Assembly: GCA_051657745.1 (NCBI GenBank)
Contig: JBOFLG010000107.1
Location: 1-16,107 of the forward strand
DNA: 16,107 nt
Source: JBOFLG01 sp051657745
GTDB taxonomy: Bacteria > Actinomycetota > Actinomycetes > Actinomycetales > Dermatophilaceae
Reading direction: 5' to 3'
The notes beneath the pieces were generated by a model that searched no databases, was not told where the DNA came from, and saw nothing but the letters and a program-made list of their open reading frames with translations. A program made the position numbers and the translations under genes. Positions within the stretch are counted from its first letter, which is position 1. Each line of letters begins with the position of its first letter. Positions 1 to 6,423 of this stretch are shown here, in pieces.

Positions 1-89
1 CCGCACCCGCCGGATGAACGCCACCCCCGCGACTGTAGAGGACCCCATTAGTGCGTGAAACCGCACCAACCACCACGCATCACCGCAGG

Positions 90-555
90 TCACAGACCCG
101 AGCCGCCGTCGCTCCGCGAGCGGTGAGCCAAGTCAGGCCGTACGCGGCGGTGGTTGTTGGTGATGTTGCGGAAGCCGAAGGCGTTGCGGGCTTCGGAAGC
201 CGAAGGCGTTGCGGGCTTGGTGTTTCGCGATGCGGTTGTAGCCCTCTGATCGGGCGTTGGAGTAGTCAGTGGTGATCGCGGCCTCGATGGCTGGCCACCA
301 CGCTTCGATGGTCGCGGCGAAGCGGTGCACCTCGGGGGAGGTCGAGGTCGCGGCCCGTTCGTACAGGCGCCACAACCGGTCCCGGATGAGCGCACGGTCG
401 GGGTTGGTCCCGGACAGCGCCAGCAGTGCGCGCAGGCGTTCCTTGACGGTGTACGCGTGCAGGATCTCCAGGCCGGGTTCCCCGGCATCGGTGAGGGCGT
501 TCCACACCGACGCGAACACGCCGGGGTCAAGGCGTTCGTGAGCGATGAGCAGCTA
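90..555 (-). pseudogene. ISL3-family transposase, C-terminal remnant with frameshift
   Basis: On the minus strand the translation from about base 555 leftward resembles the C-terminal third of ISL3-family DDE transposases. It includes WWPAIEAAITTDYSNARSEG followed by YNRIAKHQARNAFGFR, the family's usual end motif. The N-terminal part with most of the catalytic domain is missing: an in-frame TAG precedes LLIAHERLDPG at about base 555, where IS256-like sequence begins on the other strand. A 25-bp unit is tandemly duplicated at 169-218. Removing one copy restores a frame that continues FRNITNNHRRVRPDLAHR and ends at the TGA complementary to 90-92. The gene is therefore doubly broken and cannot make an active transposase. 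I could not identify terminal inverted repeats or a target-site duplication. The family call rests on motif recognition. Confidence 0.75.
169..218. repeat. 25-bp perfect tandem duplication
   Basis: Bases 169-193 and 194-218 are identical, each beginning CGGAAGCCGAAG and ending GCGGGCTT. The duplication lies inside the ISL3 transposase remnant. Because 25 is not a multiple of three it shifts the reading frame. Deleting one copy joins the two halves of the transposase frame, so the duplication happened in a formerly intact 3' end. Confidence 0.9.
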
Positions 556-1215
556 ATGACAAGCGCGTCCACGAGGTCAGCGGTGAGCGCAAGCGGTTCG
601 CCTTGGCGATCCTGCCGGCGTGGGCCAGGAAGTCGCCGCGAGTCGCTGAGGTGCTGCCGTTGCTTTACCTGCACGGATTGTCGTCCTCGGACTTCGGGCC
701 GGCGTTGACGCAGTTCCTCGGCACCAGCAACAGCTTGTCTCCGGCCAGGATCACCCGGATGACCAAGGACAGGCAGGACGAGGCGACCGCGTTCAACCAG
801 CGGTCGCTGGCCGGGACCGACTACGAATACATGTGGGTCGACGGGATCCACCTCAAGGTCCGCCTCGAGCAGGACAAGGTGTACCTGCTGGTGATGATCG
901 GCGTGCGTACCGACGGTTCGAAGGAACTCATCGCGCTCGACGACGGGCACCGCGAGTCCACCGAGTCCTGGGCCGACCTGCTCCGTAGCTGCAAGCGCCG
1001 CGGGATGGCGGCCCCGGTCCTCGCGGTCGGCGACGGCGCGCTGGGGTTCTGGGCCGCGGTCCGCACCGTGTTCCCCGAAATCCGTGAGCAGCGGTGCTGG
1101 TTCCACAAGATCGCCAACGTCCTGAACTGCCTGCCGAAGTCGGCGCAGCCTGGCGCGAAGACCGCCCTCGCCGAGATCTGGAACGCCGAAGACCGCGAGC
1201 ACGCCGACGCCAGTG
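556..1215 (+). pseudogene. IS256 (mutator)-family transposase, internal remnant
   Basis: From about base 561 the plus strand encodes KRVHEVSGERKRFALAILPA, then ARKSPRVAEVLPLLYLHGLS. Further on it encodes YMWVDGIHLKVRLEQDKVYL and APVLAVGDGALGFWAAVR, ending at REQRCWFHKIANVL and NAEDREHAD. This is the central catalytic part of IS256-family transposases. The first two acidic catalytic residues (the Asp of WVDGIH and the Asp of VGDGA) are visible. The N-terminal roughly 100 residues are absent, and so is the C-terminal part that holds the third catalytic Glu. Family similarity stops near base 1215, although the frame stays open to 1592 through unrelated oriC sequence. It is a dead fragment. No start codon with a ribosome binding site belongs to it. 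Confidence 0.85.
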
Positions 1216-1310
1216 TCCGGGCACGGCCCGGTCGGCCAGCCCCAGGCCAACCACCCCAACACTTACCGACGATTCACGTGCCACTGATCCGCGCCGGTGG
1301 CACGAGTCAG

Positions 1311-1331
1311 GCCCAAGGCCCAAGGCCCAAG
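1311..1331. repeat. GCCCAAG x3 tandem repeat at the left edge of oriC
   Basis: Three perfect copies of the 7-mer GCCCAAG lie at 1311-1317, 1318-1324 and 1325-1331, and end one base before the first perfect DnaA box. No role can be assigned from sequence. It could be simple slippage or an origin element. Confidence 0.8.
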
Positions 1332-1332
1332 G

Positions 1333-1341
1333 TTGTCCACA
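1333..1341 (+). promoter_or_regulatory. DnaA box, perfect TTGTCCACA
   Basis: This is an exact match to the high-GC actinobacterial DnaA-box consensus. A second box (ATGTCCACA, 1345-1353) begins 12 bp after it on the same strand and face, which would suit cooperative DnaA binding. Confidence 0.85.
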
Positions 1342-1533
1342 GCAATGTCCACACCCTGTGTGAAACCTGTGTCAAGCCTGCCGCGCAGGCGAGGCCCTCG
1401 CGATGCACCGCCTGTCCAAGCCCAGTGATCCACCTCTGTGGACTAAACCTGTGGAAAACTGCCGCGCTCAGCGAGATGTGCGGACACCTCGGTACCCCAG
1501 GTGTCGCGTCATCCACAGCACCCTGTGGATTGA

Positions 1534-1542
1534 TGTGGATAA
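1534..1542 (-). promoter_or_regulatory. DnaA box, perfect TTATCCACA
   Basis: This is an exact match on the minus strand to the general bacterial DnaA-box consensus. It sits in a tight group with boxes at 1509-1517 (+) and 1524-1532 (-, two mismatches). These three sites within 34 bp form the densest part of the origin. Confidence 0.85.
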
Positions 1543-1944
1543 GTGGCCTCAGTGGGTGGACTGCTGACTGCGACGGCGTGGACCGTGTGTGAACATCAGA
1601 ACGACGTCCACTGCCGTCGTCGATGATCCACCTGGATATCCCCACGGTATCCACACCCTTGACGTCGCACCCCATCTGCGAGAACAGCAAGCTATCCACA
1701 GCATCCACAACTCCGATGACGACGATGGATCCATCTACCACCATGATCCGCCCCAACCAGGGGCTCTGTTGACCAAGATCGGTGGCCACGCGACACACCA
1801 CTGGCCTCAACCGGGCTAGCGGTACCAACACCCCTGACACGTGCACTAGTGTCGGTGGCCCATCCTGGGCGGCACCGCAGCAAGCGATGTCCTGACACCC
1901 GGAGTATTCGTGGCGCGCACCGCGCCGGAGAAGGTCGGTGAGCC

Positions 1945-3078
1945 GTGAAGTTCCGCGTCGAGCGCGACGTCCTGACTGAGGCGGTCACCTGGGTAGCCCG
2001 CGGACTTCCCACGCGCCCACCCGTGCCGGTGCTCGCTGGCATCCTGCTCGACGCCAGCGACGACGGCATGGTGACACTGTCAGCGTTCGACTACGAGGTT
2101 TCCGCACAAGTCACCATCGCTGCCGATGTAGCCGAGAGCGGCACGGTCTTGGTGCTCGGCCGCCTGCTTGCAGATATCTGTCGCAACCTTCCAGACAAAC
2201 CGGTCGACCTCGTGACCGACTCCGCAAAGGTTCAGGTCACCTGTGGCGCGTCGCGGTTCAGTCTGCTGTCGATGCCGGCCCACGAGTACCCGACCCTCCC
2301 GCATGCCCCCGGCGGCAGTGGTGTCATCGACGGTCAGTTGTTCACCCACGCAGTGGCACAGGTATCGATCGCAGCCGACCGTGGCGACACTCTGCCGATC
2401 CTCACCGGCGTGCGAGTAGAGGTCGAAGGTGACCGGATGACGCTGCTCGCCACTGACCGTTACCGCCTCGCCATGCGCGAACTGCACTGGAACCCCACCA
2501 CGACCGATCTCAGCCAGGTAGTGCTCATCCCTGCACGGACCTTGTCAGACACCGCCCGTGCACTCGGCGCGAGCGGCTCGGTGAACGTAGCCCTCGGCAG
2601 CGCTGCCGGCGGTGACGGATTGGCAGGGTTCGAAGCGGGGCGCCGTCGCACCACCACCCGGCTGCTCGACGGGGAGTACCCCAAGGTCAGCTCGATCTTT
2701 CCGACGTCATCCGACAGCGACGCGGTGATTCGAACCGCGGAGTTGGTCGAGGCAGTGAAGCGGGTCGCACTTGTCGCCGAGCGCAGCACCCCGGTGCGAC
2801 TGCGCTTCACCGACGGCCAAGTCTCGATCGAGGCCGGTACCGGGGATGACGCTCAGGCTTCCGAAGCAGTAGAAGCGACGCTGATCGGCCCTGAGATCGA
2901 GATCGCCTTCAACCCGGGGTATCTTCTCGACGGACTTGGCGCGGTTGGTACCGAATGGTCCCGAGTGTCTTTCACACAACCATCCCGGCCAGCGGTACTC
3001 AGCGGCCAGGCCGAGGCTGACGGCGAGGCGGACACCTCGTATCGGTACGTGCTGATGCCCGTGCGATTCGCTTCCTGA
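1945..3078 (+). CDS. dnaN: DNA polymerase III beta subunit (sliding clamp)
   Basis: The product is the ring-shaped processivity clamp that tethers DNA polymerase III to DNA and recruits other replication and repair proteins. The 377 residues fit the family length. The N-terminus MKFRVERDVLTEAVTWVARG, PVLAGILLDA near residue 30, the repeat-domain motif ATDRYRLAMRE near residue 170 and the C-terminal YVLMPVRFAS are all characteristic of beta clamps. The GTG start is chosen because translation begins exactly at the conserved MKFR and a GGAGAAGG ribosome binding site lies at 1927-1934. It is the first gene downstream of oriC, as in most bacteria. The 105-bp gap to gnd suggests gnd may have its own promoter, but I could not identify one. 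Confidence 0.97.
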   Translation: MKFRVERDVLTEAVTWVARGLPTRPPVPVLAGILLDASDDGMVTLSAFDYEVSAQVTIAADVAESGTVLVLGRLLADICRNLPDKPVDLVTDSAKVQVTCGASRFSLLSMPAHEYPTLPHAPGGSGVIDGQLFTHAVAQVSIAADRGDTLPILTGVRVEVEGDRMTLLATDRYRLAMRELHWNPTTTDLSQVVLIPARTLSDTARALGASGSVNVALGSAAGGDGLAGFEAGRRRTTTRLLDGEYPKVSSIFPTSSDSDAVIRTAELVEAVKRVALVAERSTPVRLRFTDGQVSIEAGTGDDAQASEAVEATLIGPEIEIAFNPGYLLDGLGAVGTEWSRVSFTQPSRPAVLSGQAEADGEADTSYRYVLMPVRFAS

Positions 3079-3183
3079 CCAGGCGTTCGCCACGTTGGTG
3101 CACGTCCGGTAGTCGCCCTCTGGGCGTAGCCTTCGCGGCAACGCACCATCGTCAACGGGTCACACACCACGAGGGAGATCGCG

Positions 3184-4287
3184 ATGCAGTTGGGTCTGGT
3201 CGGTCTAGGAAAGATGGGCGGCAATATGCGCGAGCGGTTGCGCAGAGCTGGCCACGAGGTGGTGGGCTACGACCGAAACCAGTCCATCGCCGACGCACGG
3301 TCGTTGGCCGACATGGTGAATCAACTCACGGCACCGAGGACTGTCTGGCTGATGGTTCCGCACGGCGCTCCAACCCGAGACACGGTCACCAAGCTCGGCG
3401 GGCTCCTCGAACGCGGCGACCTGGTCATTGACGGCGGCAACAGCAAGTTCACTGACGACGCCGAGCACGAGAAGACCCTCCGGACACACGGCGTCGGCTA
3501 TCTCGACTGCGGAGTCTCCGGTGGTATCTGGGGGCTTGAGAACGGCTACGGCCTCATGGTCGGTGGCACCGCGTCAAATGTACGCAAAGCGATGCCGATC
3601 TTCGACGCGCTCCGCCCGGAGGGCCCGCGAGATGAGGGCTTCGTCCATGTCGGCAAAGTTGGCGCAGGGCACTACGCAAAGATGGTGCACAACGGCATCG
3701 AGTACGGTTTGATGCACGCCTACGCTGAGGGGTACGAACTGCTGAGCGCCAAAGACATCGTGGACGATGTCCCGGGCGCCTTCAAAGCCTGGAGTCGTGG
3801 CACCGTGGTGCGGTCCTGGCTGCTTGACCTCATGGTCAAGGCCCTCGATGAGAACCCCACTCTCGCTGATGTTTCCGACTACACCTCGGACTCGGGTGAG
3901 GGCCGGTGGACCGTCGAGGAGGCCATCGCGCTCTCGGTGCCGATGCCGGTGATCTCGGCGTCCCTCTTCGCCCGGTTCGCATCGCGGCAGCAGGTGTCGC
4001 CGACGATGCAGGCCGTCGCCGCGTTGCGAGGCCAGTTCGGTGGACACCAGGTGATGACGACTACCGAAGGTGAGCAGTTGCGCGAGGATGCCACCGGCAG
4101 TCCGAGAAGTGCGGTGGCCACCGCAAAGAGTGCGACGAAAACCAAGATGCTGGCGCGCTCGGCAAGCACGGCGGCCGCTCCGGGACCGAAAGCTGGCGCA
4201 TCTGCACTTCCCGGCGACACGGCGGCCGACGCCGAGGGTGGGGCCCGCGGCCGGTCAACGCGGAAGCCTGCCAACCCGAAGAAGTGA
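3184..4287 (+). CDS. gnd: 6-phosphogluconate dehydrogenase (decarboxylating), NAD-type, with C-terminal tail
   Basis: The enzyme oxidises and decarboxylates 6-phosphogluconate to ribulose 5-phosphate in the cytoplasmic pentose phosphate pathway. The Rossmann motif GLGKMG is at residues 7-12, with YDRN (29-32) after the second strand. The substrate-binding DGGNSKF is at 83-89 and VSGGIWGLENGYGLMVGG at 111-128. GAGHYAKMVHNGIEYG (160-175) carries the catalytic Lys166 and Asn170. The short catalytic core ends at about residue 290 (LRGQFGGHQV), typical of the roughly 300-residue NAD-preferring class. Residues 295-367 are an extra Ala/Lys/Gly-rich, probably disordered tail. The ATG has a GAGGGAG ribosome binding site at 3171-3177. 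Its place between dnaN and recF is a known actinobacterial arrangement. Cofactor preference is inferred from the class, not proven. Confidence 0.93.
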   Translation: MQLGLVGLGKMGGNMRERLRRAGHEVVGYDRNQSIADARSLADMVNQLTAPRTVWLMVPHGAPTRDTVTKLGGLLERGDLVIDGGNSKFTDDAEHEKTLRTHGVGYLDCGVSGGIWGLENGYGLMVGGTASNVRKAMPIFDALRPEGPRDEGFVHVGKVGAGHYAKMVHNGIEYGLMHAYAEGYELLSAKDIVDDVPGAFKAWSRGTVVRSWLLDLMVKALDENPTLADVSDYTSDSGEGRWTVEEAIALSVPMPVISASLFARFASRQQVSPTMQAVAALRGQFGGHQVMTTTEGEQLREDATGSPRSAVATAKSATKTKMLARSASTAAAPGPKAGASALPGDTAADAEGGARGRSTRKPANPKK

Positions 4288-4294
4288 GTCATCG

Positions 4295-5521
4295 GTGCGC
4301 TTGCGGCACCTCGAGGTTGTCGACTTCCGTAGCTACGCCGCGGCCGAGCTTCCACTCGAGCCCGGGGTGACTACCTTTCTGGGCCGCAACGGCCAGGGAA
4401 AGACCAACCTCGTCGAGGCGGTTGGGTACCTCGCGACTCTCAGCAGCCACCGGGTTGCGACCGATGCCCCACTGGTGCGTTTCGGTGCGCCACAGGCAGT
4501 GGTGCGTGGCGTGGTGGTGCGTCATGGACGCGAATCGTTGGTCGAACTGGAGGTCAACCCCGGACGGATGAACCGGGCCCGACTGAACAAGTCGGCTCTC
4601 GCCCGGCCCCGCGACGTGCTTGGCACAATGCGCGCTGTGGTGTTCGCGCCAGAGGATCTGGCGCTCGTCAAAGGAGATCCGGGCGAGCGGCGACGCTATC
4701 TCGACGACCTCCTCGTGGCACGGCAGCCACGCTGGGCCGGCGTTCGCGCTGACTACGACAAGATCGTTCGGCAACGCAGCGCGTTGCTCAAGTCGGCCGG
4801 CGCTCTGCTCGGACGGCAACGGCGTGCCGGGTCGGGGTCGCCTATCCGGTCTCAAGCAGCAACTCACGAGTCGACAAAAGACGTTGATGGAGAGGGCCAT
4901 TCGGCACTTCACACGTTGGATGTTTGGGACTCGCATCTGGCGCATGTCGGTTCGCAGTTGCTCTATGCGCGGCTTCGGCTCCTGCGCGATCTCGCCCCGT
5001 ACCTCGGTAGTTCCTACGCCCAGGTGAGCGCAGGGCAGTCGCAAGTTCGCGCCGTGTACAAGAGTTCGTTGCGGGCTGAGACCGCAGCGCGCCTCGGTGA
5101 CGGGGAAGTGCTAGAGCCCGACGAGCTCGCTGCCGAGATGCTCACCTCCCTGGCCGAGGTGCGTGCCCGGGAGGTCGACCGAGGTGTCTGCCTGGTCGGG
5201 CCCCATCGCGATGATCTTCTGCTCACGCTCGGTGAGTTCCCGGCCAAGGGCTACGCCAGCCACGGCGAGTCTTGGTCGGTGGCGTTGGGTCTACGGCTGG
5301 CCGGCTTTCATCTCTTGCGCCACGACCTCGGCGACGACCCGGTGCTGGTCCTCGACGACGTCTTCGCAGAACTCGATACCGGCCGGCGTGAACGGCTGGC
5401 CATGATGGTCGCCGACTGCGAGCAGGTGCTTGTCACCGCCGCCGTGCCTGCCGACGTTCCGGACGCGCTCGTCGGCCGAACCGCGACAGTGACGCTCGGG
5501 GCGGTGGCCCTCGATGGCTGA
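4295..5521 (+). CDS. recF: DNA replication and repair protein RecF
   Basis: RecF is an SMC/ABC-type ATPase that acts with RecO and RecR to load RecA at single-strand gaps. The Walker A motif GRNGQGKT is at residues 30-37. The ABC signature-like GESWSVALGLRLA lies near residue 325, and Walker B/D-loop VLVLDDVFAELD at about 350-361. The 408 residues are slightly longer than usual; a hydrophilic stretch around GSGSPIRSQAATHESTKDVD in the middle is a likely lineage-specific insertion in the arm domain. The GTG at 4295 is chosen because it yields the family N-terminus RLRHLEVVDFRSY and lies 7 bp after the gnd stop. The frame is open further upstream to 4070, but only across gnd. It overlaps dciA by 8 bp, implying translational coupling. 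Confidence 0.95.
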   Translation: MRLRHLEVVDFRSYAAAELPLEPGVTTFLGRNGQGKTNLVEAVGYLATLSSHRVATDAPLVRFGAPQAVVRGVVVRHGRESLVELEVNPGRMNRARLNKSALARPRDVLGTMRAVVFAPEDLALVKGDPGERRRYLDDLLVARQPRWAGVRADYDKIVRQRSALLKSAGALLGRQRRAGSGSPIRSQAATHESTKDVDGEGHSALHTLDVWDSHLAHVGSQLLYARLRLLRDLAPYLGSSYAQVSAGQSQVRAVYKSSLRAETAARLGDGEVLEPDELAAEMLTSLAEVRAREVDRGVCLVGPHRDDLLLTLGEFPAKGYASHGESWSVALGLRLAGFHLLRHDLGDDPVLVLDDVFAELDTGRRERLAMMVADCEQVLVTAAVPADVPDALVGRTATVTLGAVALDG

Positions 5522-6182
5522 CCAGCGTCGGCGCAGGGCGCCGGGTGACCTGGACGGATCTCCCCACGTCAGAAAACTGGTATCGGGTGATCTTCCGCCG
5601 GATCAGGTCCCGGTCCTACCTGAGGCGAGGGGACTGGACGAGGCTTGTGCCTCGTCCAGTGATACGACTCCACCGGATGCCGGTGAGTCGCCTCCCGGCG
5701 ACGTCGCACCGTCAGCCGCCCTTGCCCGGGCCCGGGCAGCTGCCCGGGCCCGGGGGTTGCGGCCCGGACTGAAGCCCAAGCGTCGCCCGAAGGATGTGCC
5801 GGTCGAACGGCGTCGACTGACCGGCCGAGACCCGGCTCCGCTCGGTGACCAGCTCGAGCGCTTTGTCGCCGAGCGCGGTTGGCAGGTCGATGTTGCCGTG
5901 GGATCGGTGGTGGGGCGCTGGCCGCAAATCGTCGGGGTGGACGTTGCCGAGCATTGCCGACCAGCAGATTTCGTCGATGGAGTGCTCACCGTGCGCGCCG
6001 ACTCCACAGCCTGGGCAACTCAACTCCGGATGCTGTCGAGTAGCTTGCTCACTCGACTCGCCGACGAGGTCGGTGAGGGAACCGTTACCGAGTTGCGAGT
6101 TCTCGGGCCGGGCGCACCGTCGTGGTCACGCGGTGGCCGCCGGGTCCAGGATGGCCGGGGACCTCGCGACACCTACGGCTGA
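5514..6182 (+). CDS. dciA: DciA (DUF721) replicative helicase-associated protein
   Basis: DciA proteins interact with the replicative helicase DnaB and are needed for replication initiation in bacteria lacking DnaC/DnaI; the mycobacterial counterpart is Rv0004. The first 100 residues are low-complexity and basic/Pro-rich (ARARAAARAR at 71-80). The DUF721 domain spans about 108-200 and shows VGRWPQIVGVDVAEHCRP (133-150) and LTVRADSTAWATQLRML (158-174), both typical. The ATG at 5514 sits inside the recF 3' end (ATGGCTGA overlap). Four inverted repeats at 5603-5754 fold within the linker-coding part. In many actinobacteria gyrB follows directly. Here the next gyrB start is 3.6 kb away, behind an accessory block. 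The symbol follows family usage; the gene may also be labelled only DUF721. Confidence 0.9.
   Translation: MADQRRRRAPGDLDGSPHVRKLVSGDLPPDQVPVLPEARGLDEACASSSDTTPPDAGESPPGDVAPSAALARARAAARARGLRPGLKPKRRPKDVPVERRRLTGRDPAPLGDQLERFVAERGWQVDVAVGSVVGRWPQIVGVDVAEHCRPADFVDGVLTVRADSTAWATQLRMLSSSLLTRLADEVGEGTVTELRVLGPGAPSWSRGGRRVQDGRGPRDTYG
5603..5623. repeat. Inverted repeat TCAGGT/ACCTGA in dciA
   Basis: The 6-bp arms TCAGGT (5603-5608) and ACCTGA (5618-5623) flank a 9-nt loop. On its own this could be chance, but it is the first of four consecutive hairpins in the dciA 5' region. Confidence 0.5.
5633..5660. repeat. Perfect 12-bp hairpin in dciA
   Basis: The arms ACTGGACGAGGC (5633-5644) and GCCTCGTCCAGT (5649-5660) are perfectly complementary around a TTGT loop. 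The arms are not low-complexity, so chance is an unlikely explanation. No T-tract follows, so it does not look like a simple intrinsic terminator. It encodes about residues 40-49 of DciA. Confidence 0.9.
5665..5690. repeat. Hairpin CACCGG-ATG-CCGGTG with bulged extension in dciA
   Basis: CACCGG (5671-5676) and CCGGTG (5680-5685) pair around ATG. The stem extends through CGACT (5665-5669) with AGTCG (5686-5690) if C5670 is bulged, giving 11 pairs. It begins 4 bp after the preceding 12-bp hairpin. Confidence 0.75.
5725..5754. repeat. Perfect 30-bp GC palindrome in dciA
   Basis: Bases 5725-5754 are identical to their own reverse complement: two CCCGGG blocks, the centre CAGCTG-like core, then two CCCGGG blocks. 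It encodes the ARARAAARARG linker. Low-complexity Ala/Arg coding makes short CCCGGG repeats likely, but perfect symmetry over 30 bp is notable. Confidence 0.95.
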
Positions 6183-6409
6183 ATCGCGTCCTGGGGAGTT
6201 TCTGCCCAGACTCCCACCTGATGGCCGTCAGGGTCGGTGAACTCGAAGCGTCGGCCACCCGGGAAGTCGAATGGCTCCTGGACGATTATCCCGCCCGCGG
6301 CCCGTACCGCTGCGAGGCTGGCATCGAGGTCGATGGAGCGCACCACGGGCAGGATGCGTGCCTGGAGTTCGATGTCGAGCGCCGGCCCCGCAGGGCACTC
6401 CCCAGGGAG
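6173..6409 (-). pseudogene. VOC/glyoxalase-fold protein, C-terminal remnant
   Basis: The minus-strand frame reads IELQARILPVVRSIDLDASL, then AAVRAAGGIIVQEPFDFPGG and RRFEFTDPDGHQVGVWAE. The F.DPDGH..GVW ending and the preceding AGG..V.EP pattern are typical of the second half of a vicinal-oxygen-chelate (glyoxalase/bleomycin-resistance) domain. Only about 78 codons are open, bounded upstream by TAA (complement of 6410-6412), whereas complete VOC domains need about 110-120 residues. The N-terminal half is missing, and the region upstream is the crotonase gene on the other strand. Its TAG (complement of 6173-6175) falls inside the last codons of dciA. A short internal GTG start is possible, but I see no ribosome binding site, so I call it a remnant. 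Confidence 0.6.
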
Positions 6410-6423
6410 TTAGGGTCGCCGGC

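Larger units (their letters stand above)
1311..1710. other. oriC: Chromosomal replication origin oriC with DnaA boxes
   Basis: The roughly 730-bp gap between the IS256 remnant and dnaN has no credible gene but is dense in DnaA-box 9-mers. Perfect boxes are TTGTCCACA at 1333-1341 (+) and TTATCCACA at 1534-1542 (-). One-mismatch boxes are 1345-1353 (+, ATGTCCACA), 1437-1445 (-, TAGTCCACA), 1450-1458 (-, TTTTCCACA), 1509-1517 (+, TCATCCACA), 1647-1655 (+, GTATCCACA) and 1692-1700 (+, CTATCCACA). Two-mismatch copies lie at 1426-1434, 1524-1532, 1624-1632 and 1701-1709. Position just upstream of dnaN is the standard actinobacterial oriC location. I see no clear AT-rich unwinding element; 1690-1760 is only somewhat less GC-rich than its surroundings. 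DnaA would be the binding partner. Confidence 0.9.

Noticed and set aside
90..1262. 390-codon minus-strand open frame
   Set aside because: Only its last stretch (about codons past the 25-bp repeat) matches the ISL3 transposase end; the rest is antisense of the IS256 remnant and has no family features.
1769..1797. TTGACC-N17-GACACA as a dnaN promoter
   Set aside because: The -35 is fair but the -10 match is poor; not enough to call.
1836..1853. Overlapping short palindromes (CACGTG, GTGCAC, CACTAGTG) before dnaN
   Set aside because: They form only a 5-bp stem as a whole and no known operator is recognised.
4070..4294. Upstream extension of the recF frame
   Set aside because: It lies wholly inside gnd and adds no RecF-like sequence; the GTG at 4295 gives the family N-terminus.
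6271..6423. Upstream extension of the crotonase gene
   Set aside because: The added residues are Arg/Pro-rich antisense of the VOC remnant; the crotonase fold begins right after the ATG at 6424.
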